16,641 nucleotides of DNA from Dunaliella salina. Lineage: Eukaryota; Chlorophyta; Chlorophyceae; Chlamydomonadales; Dunaliellaceae. Of the stretch, positions 16,531 to 16,641 are shown in pieces; positions within the stretch are counted from its first letter, which is position 1, and each line of letters opens with the position of its first letter. The stretch is taken from the NCBI GenBank assembly GCA_002284615.2, contig MU070091.1, positions 45,446 to 62,086 on the forward strand, in the 5' to 3' direction. The notes below the pieces were generated by a model. That model worked only from the letters and a program-made list of their open reading frames with translations, did not search any database and was not told where the DNA came from. The position numbers and the translations under genes were made by a program.

Positions 16531-16641
16531 TGTCATAAAAAGCATTTCTGAGAGCTTGTCAAGGCCCTGACCCTTCCCAATACACTCAACACACACATGA
16601 GGGCTTGACAGGATGAAAAGAAAACATATTTGGCCCAGCTC

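Overview
This is a repeat-dense piece of a eukaryotic nuclear genome with one recognisable host gene. No bacterial operons, ribosome binding sites, tRNA, rRNA or CRISPR are visible. A phase-compatible GT...AG intron, retroelement remnants, a foldback transposon with target-site duplication, and several micro- and minisatellites all point to a large genome. From memory only, the degenerate retroelement proteins resemble high-copy families of a prasinophyte green alga such as Cymbomonas tetramitiformis. That assignment is inference and cannot be tested here.

Layout. Positions 1-4394 hold no gene I can support. They contain an imperfect inverted repeat (313-425), a five-run G-quadruplex motif (832-881), a (GGCA)9 microsatellite, a 12-bp minisatellite (2487-2618 and a decaying tail), a perfect hairpin and a poly-C tract. 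Positions 4395-5056 (+) are the last two exons of an AAAP-type amino-acid transporter, joined across a 342-nt phase-0 intron. Positions 5372-6936 hold the 3' ends of two related non-LTR-like retroelement ORFs pointing away from each other (minus at 5372-5490, plus at 6303-6936). They share the terminal motif QA[D/E]QPNxLAEG.

Positions 7589-9600 are a 2-kb degenerate hexanucleotide array (TTAGTC / GACTAA). It reverses orientation twice, and each reversal lies at a short perfect palindrome. The first arm is interrupted by a 185-bp foldback element (8014-8198) with perfect 17-bp terminal inverted repeats and an 8-bp duplication CCTCATAG on both sides. A second copy of its left end begins at 16445.

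Positions 9830-12537 (+) are a decayed mobile-element ORF, element A. It carries a low-complexity Pro/Thr-rich N-terminus, a PHD-like zinc finger, a conserved middle, a segment resembling PCIF1-type adenine methyltransferases (PPY motif) and an RNase H domain with its D-E-D residues. It has many stops and frameshifts and no reverse transcriptase. Positions 12932-15383 (-) are a second degenerate ORF, element B, convergent with the first. It has a related PHD-like finger followed by the same W-H...H-V-x-x-F segment, and it keeps a long N-terminal region with a chromodomain-like EYLVQW motif. Positions 15632-16041 hold a weak ORF fragment and one possible exon.

The only likely functional protein gene is the transporter. 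The rest is mobile-element debris and repeats. The most unusual items are the PHD / methyltransferase-like / RNase H element pair and the palindromic hexamer array with its nested foldback insertion.
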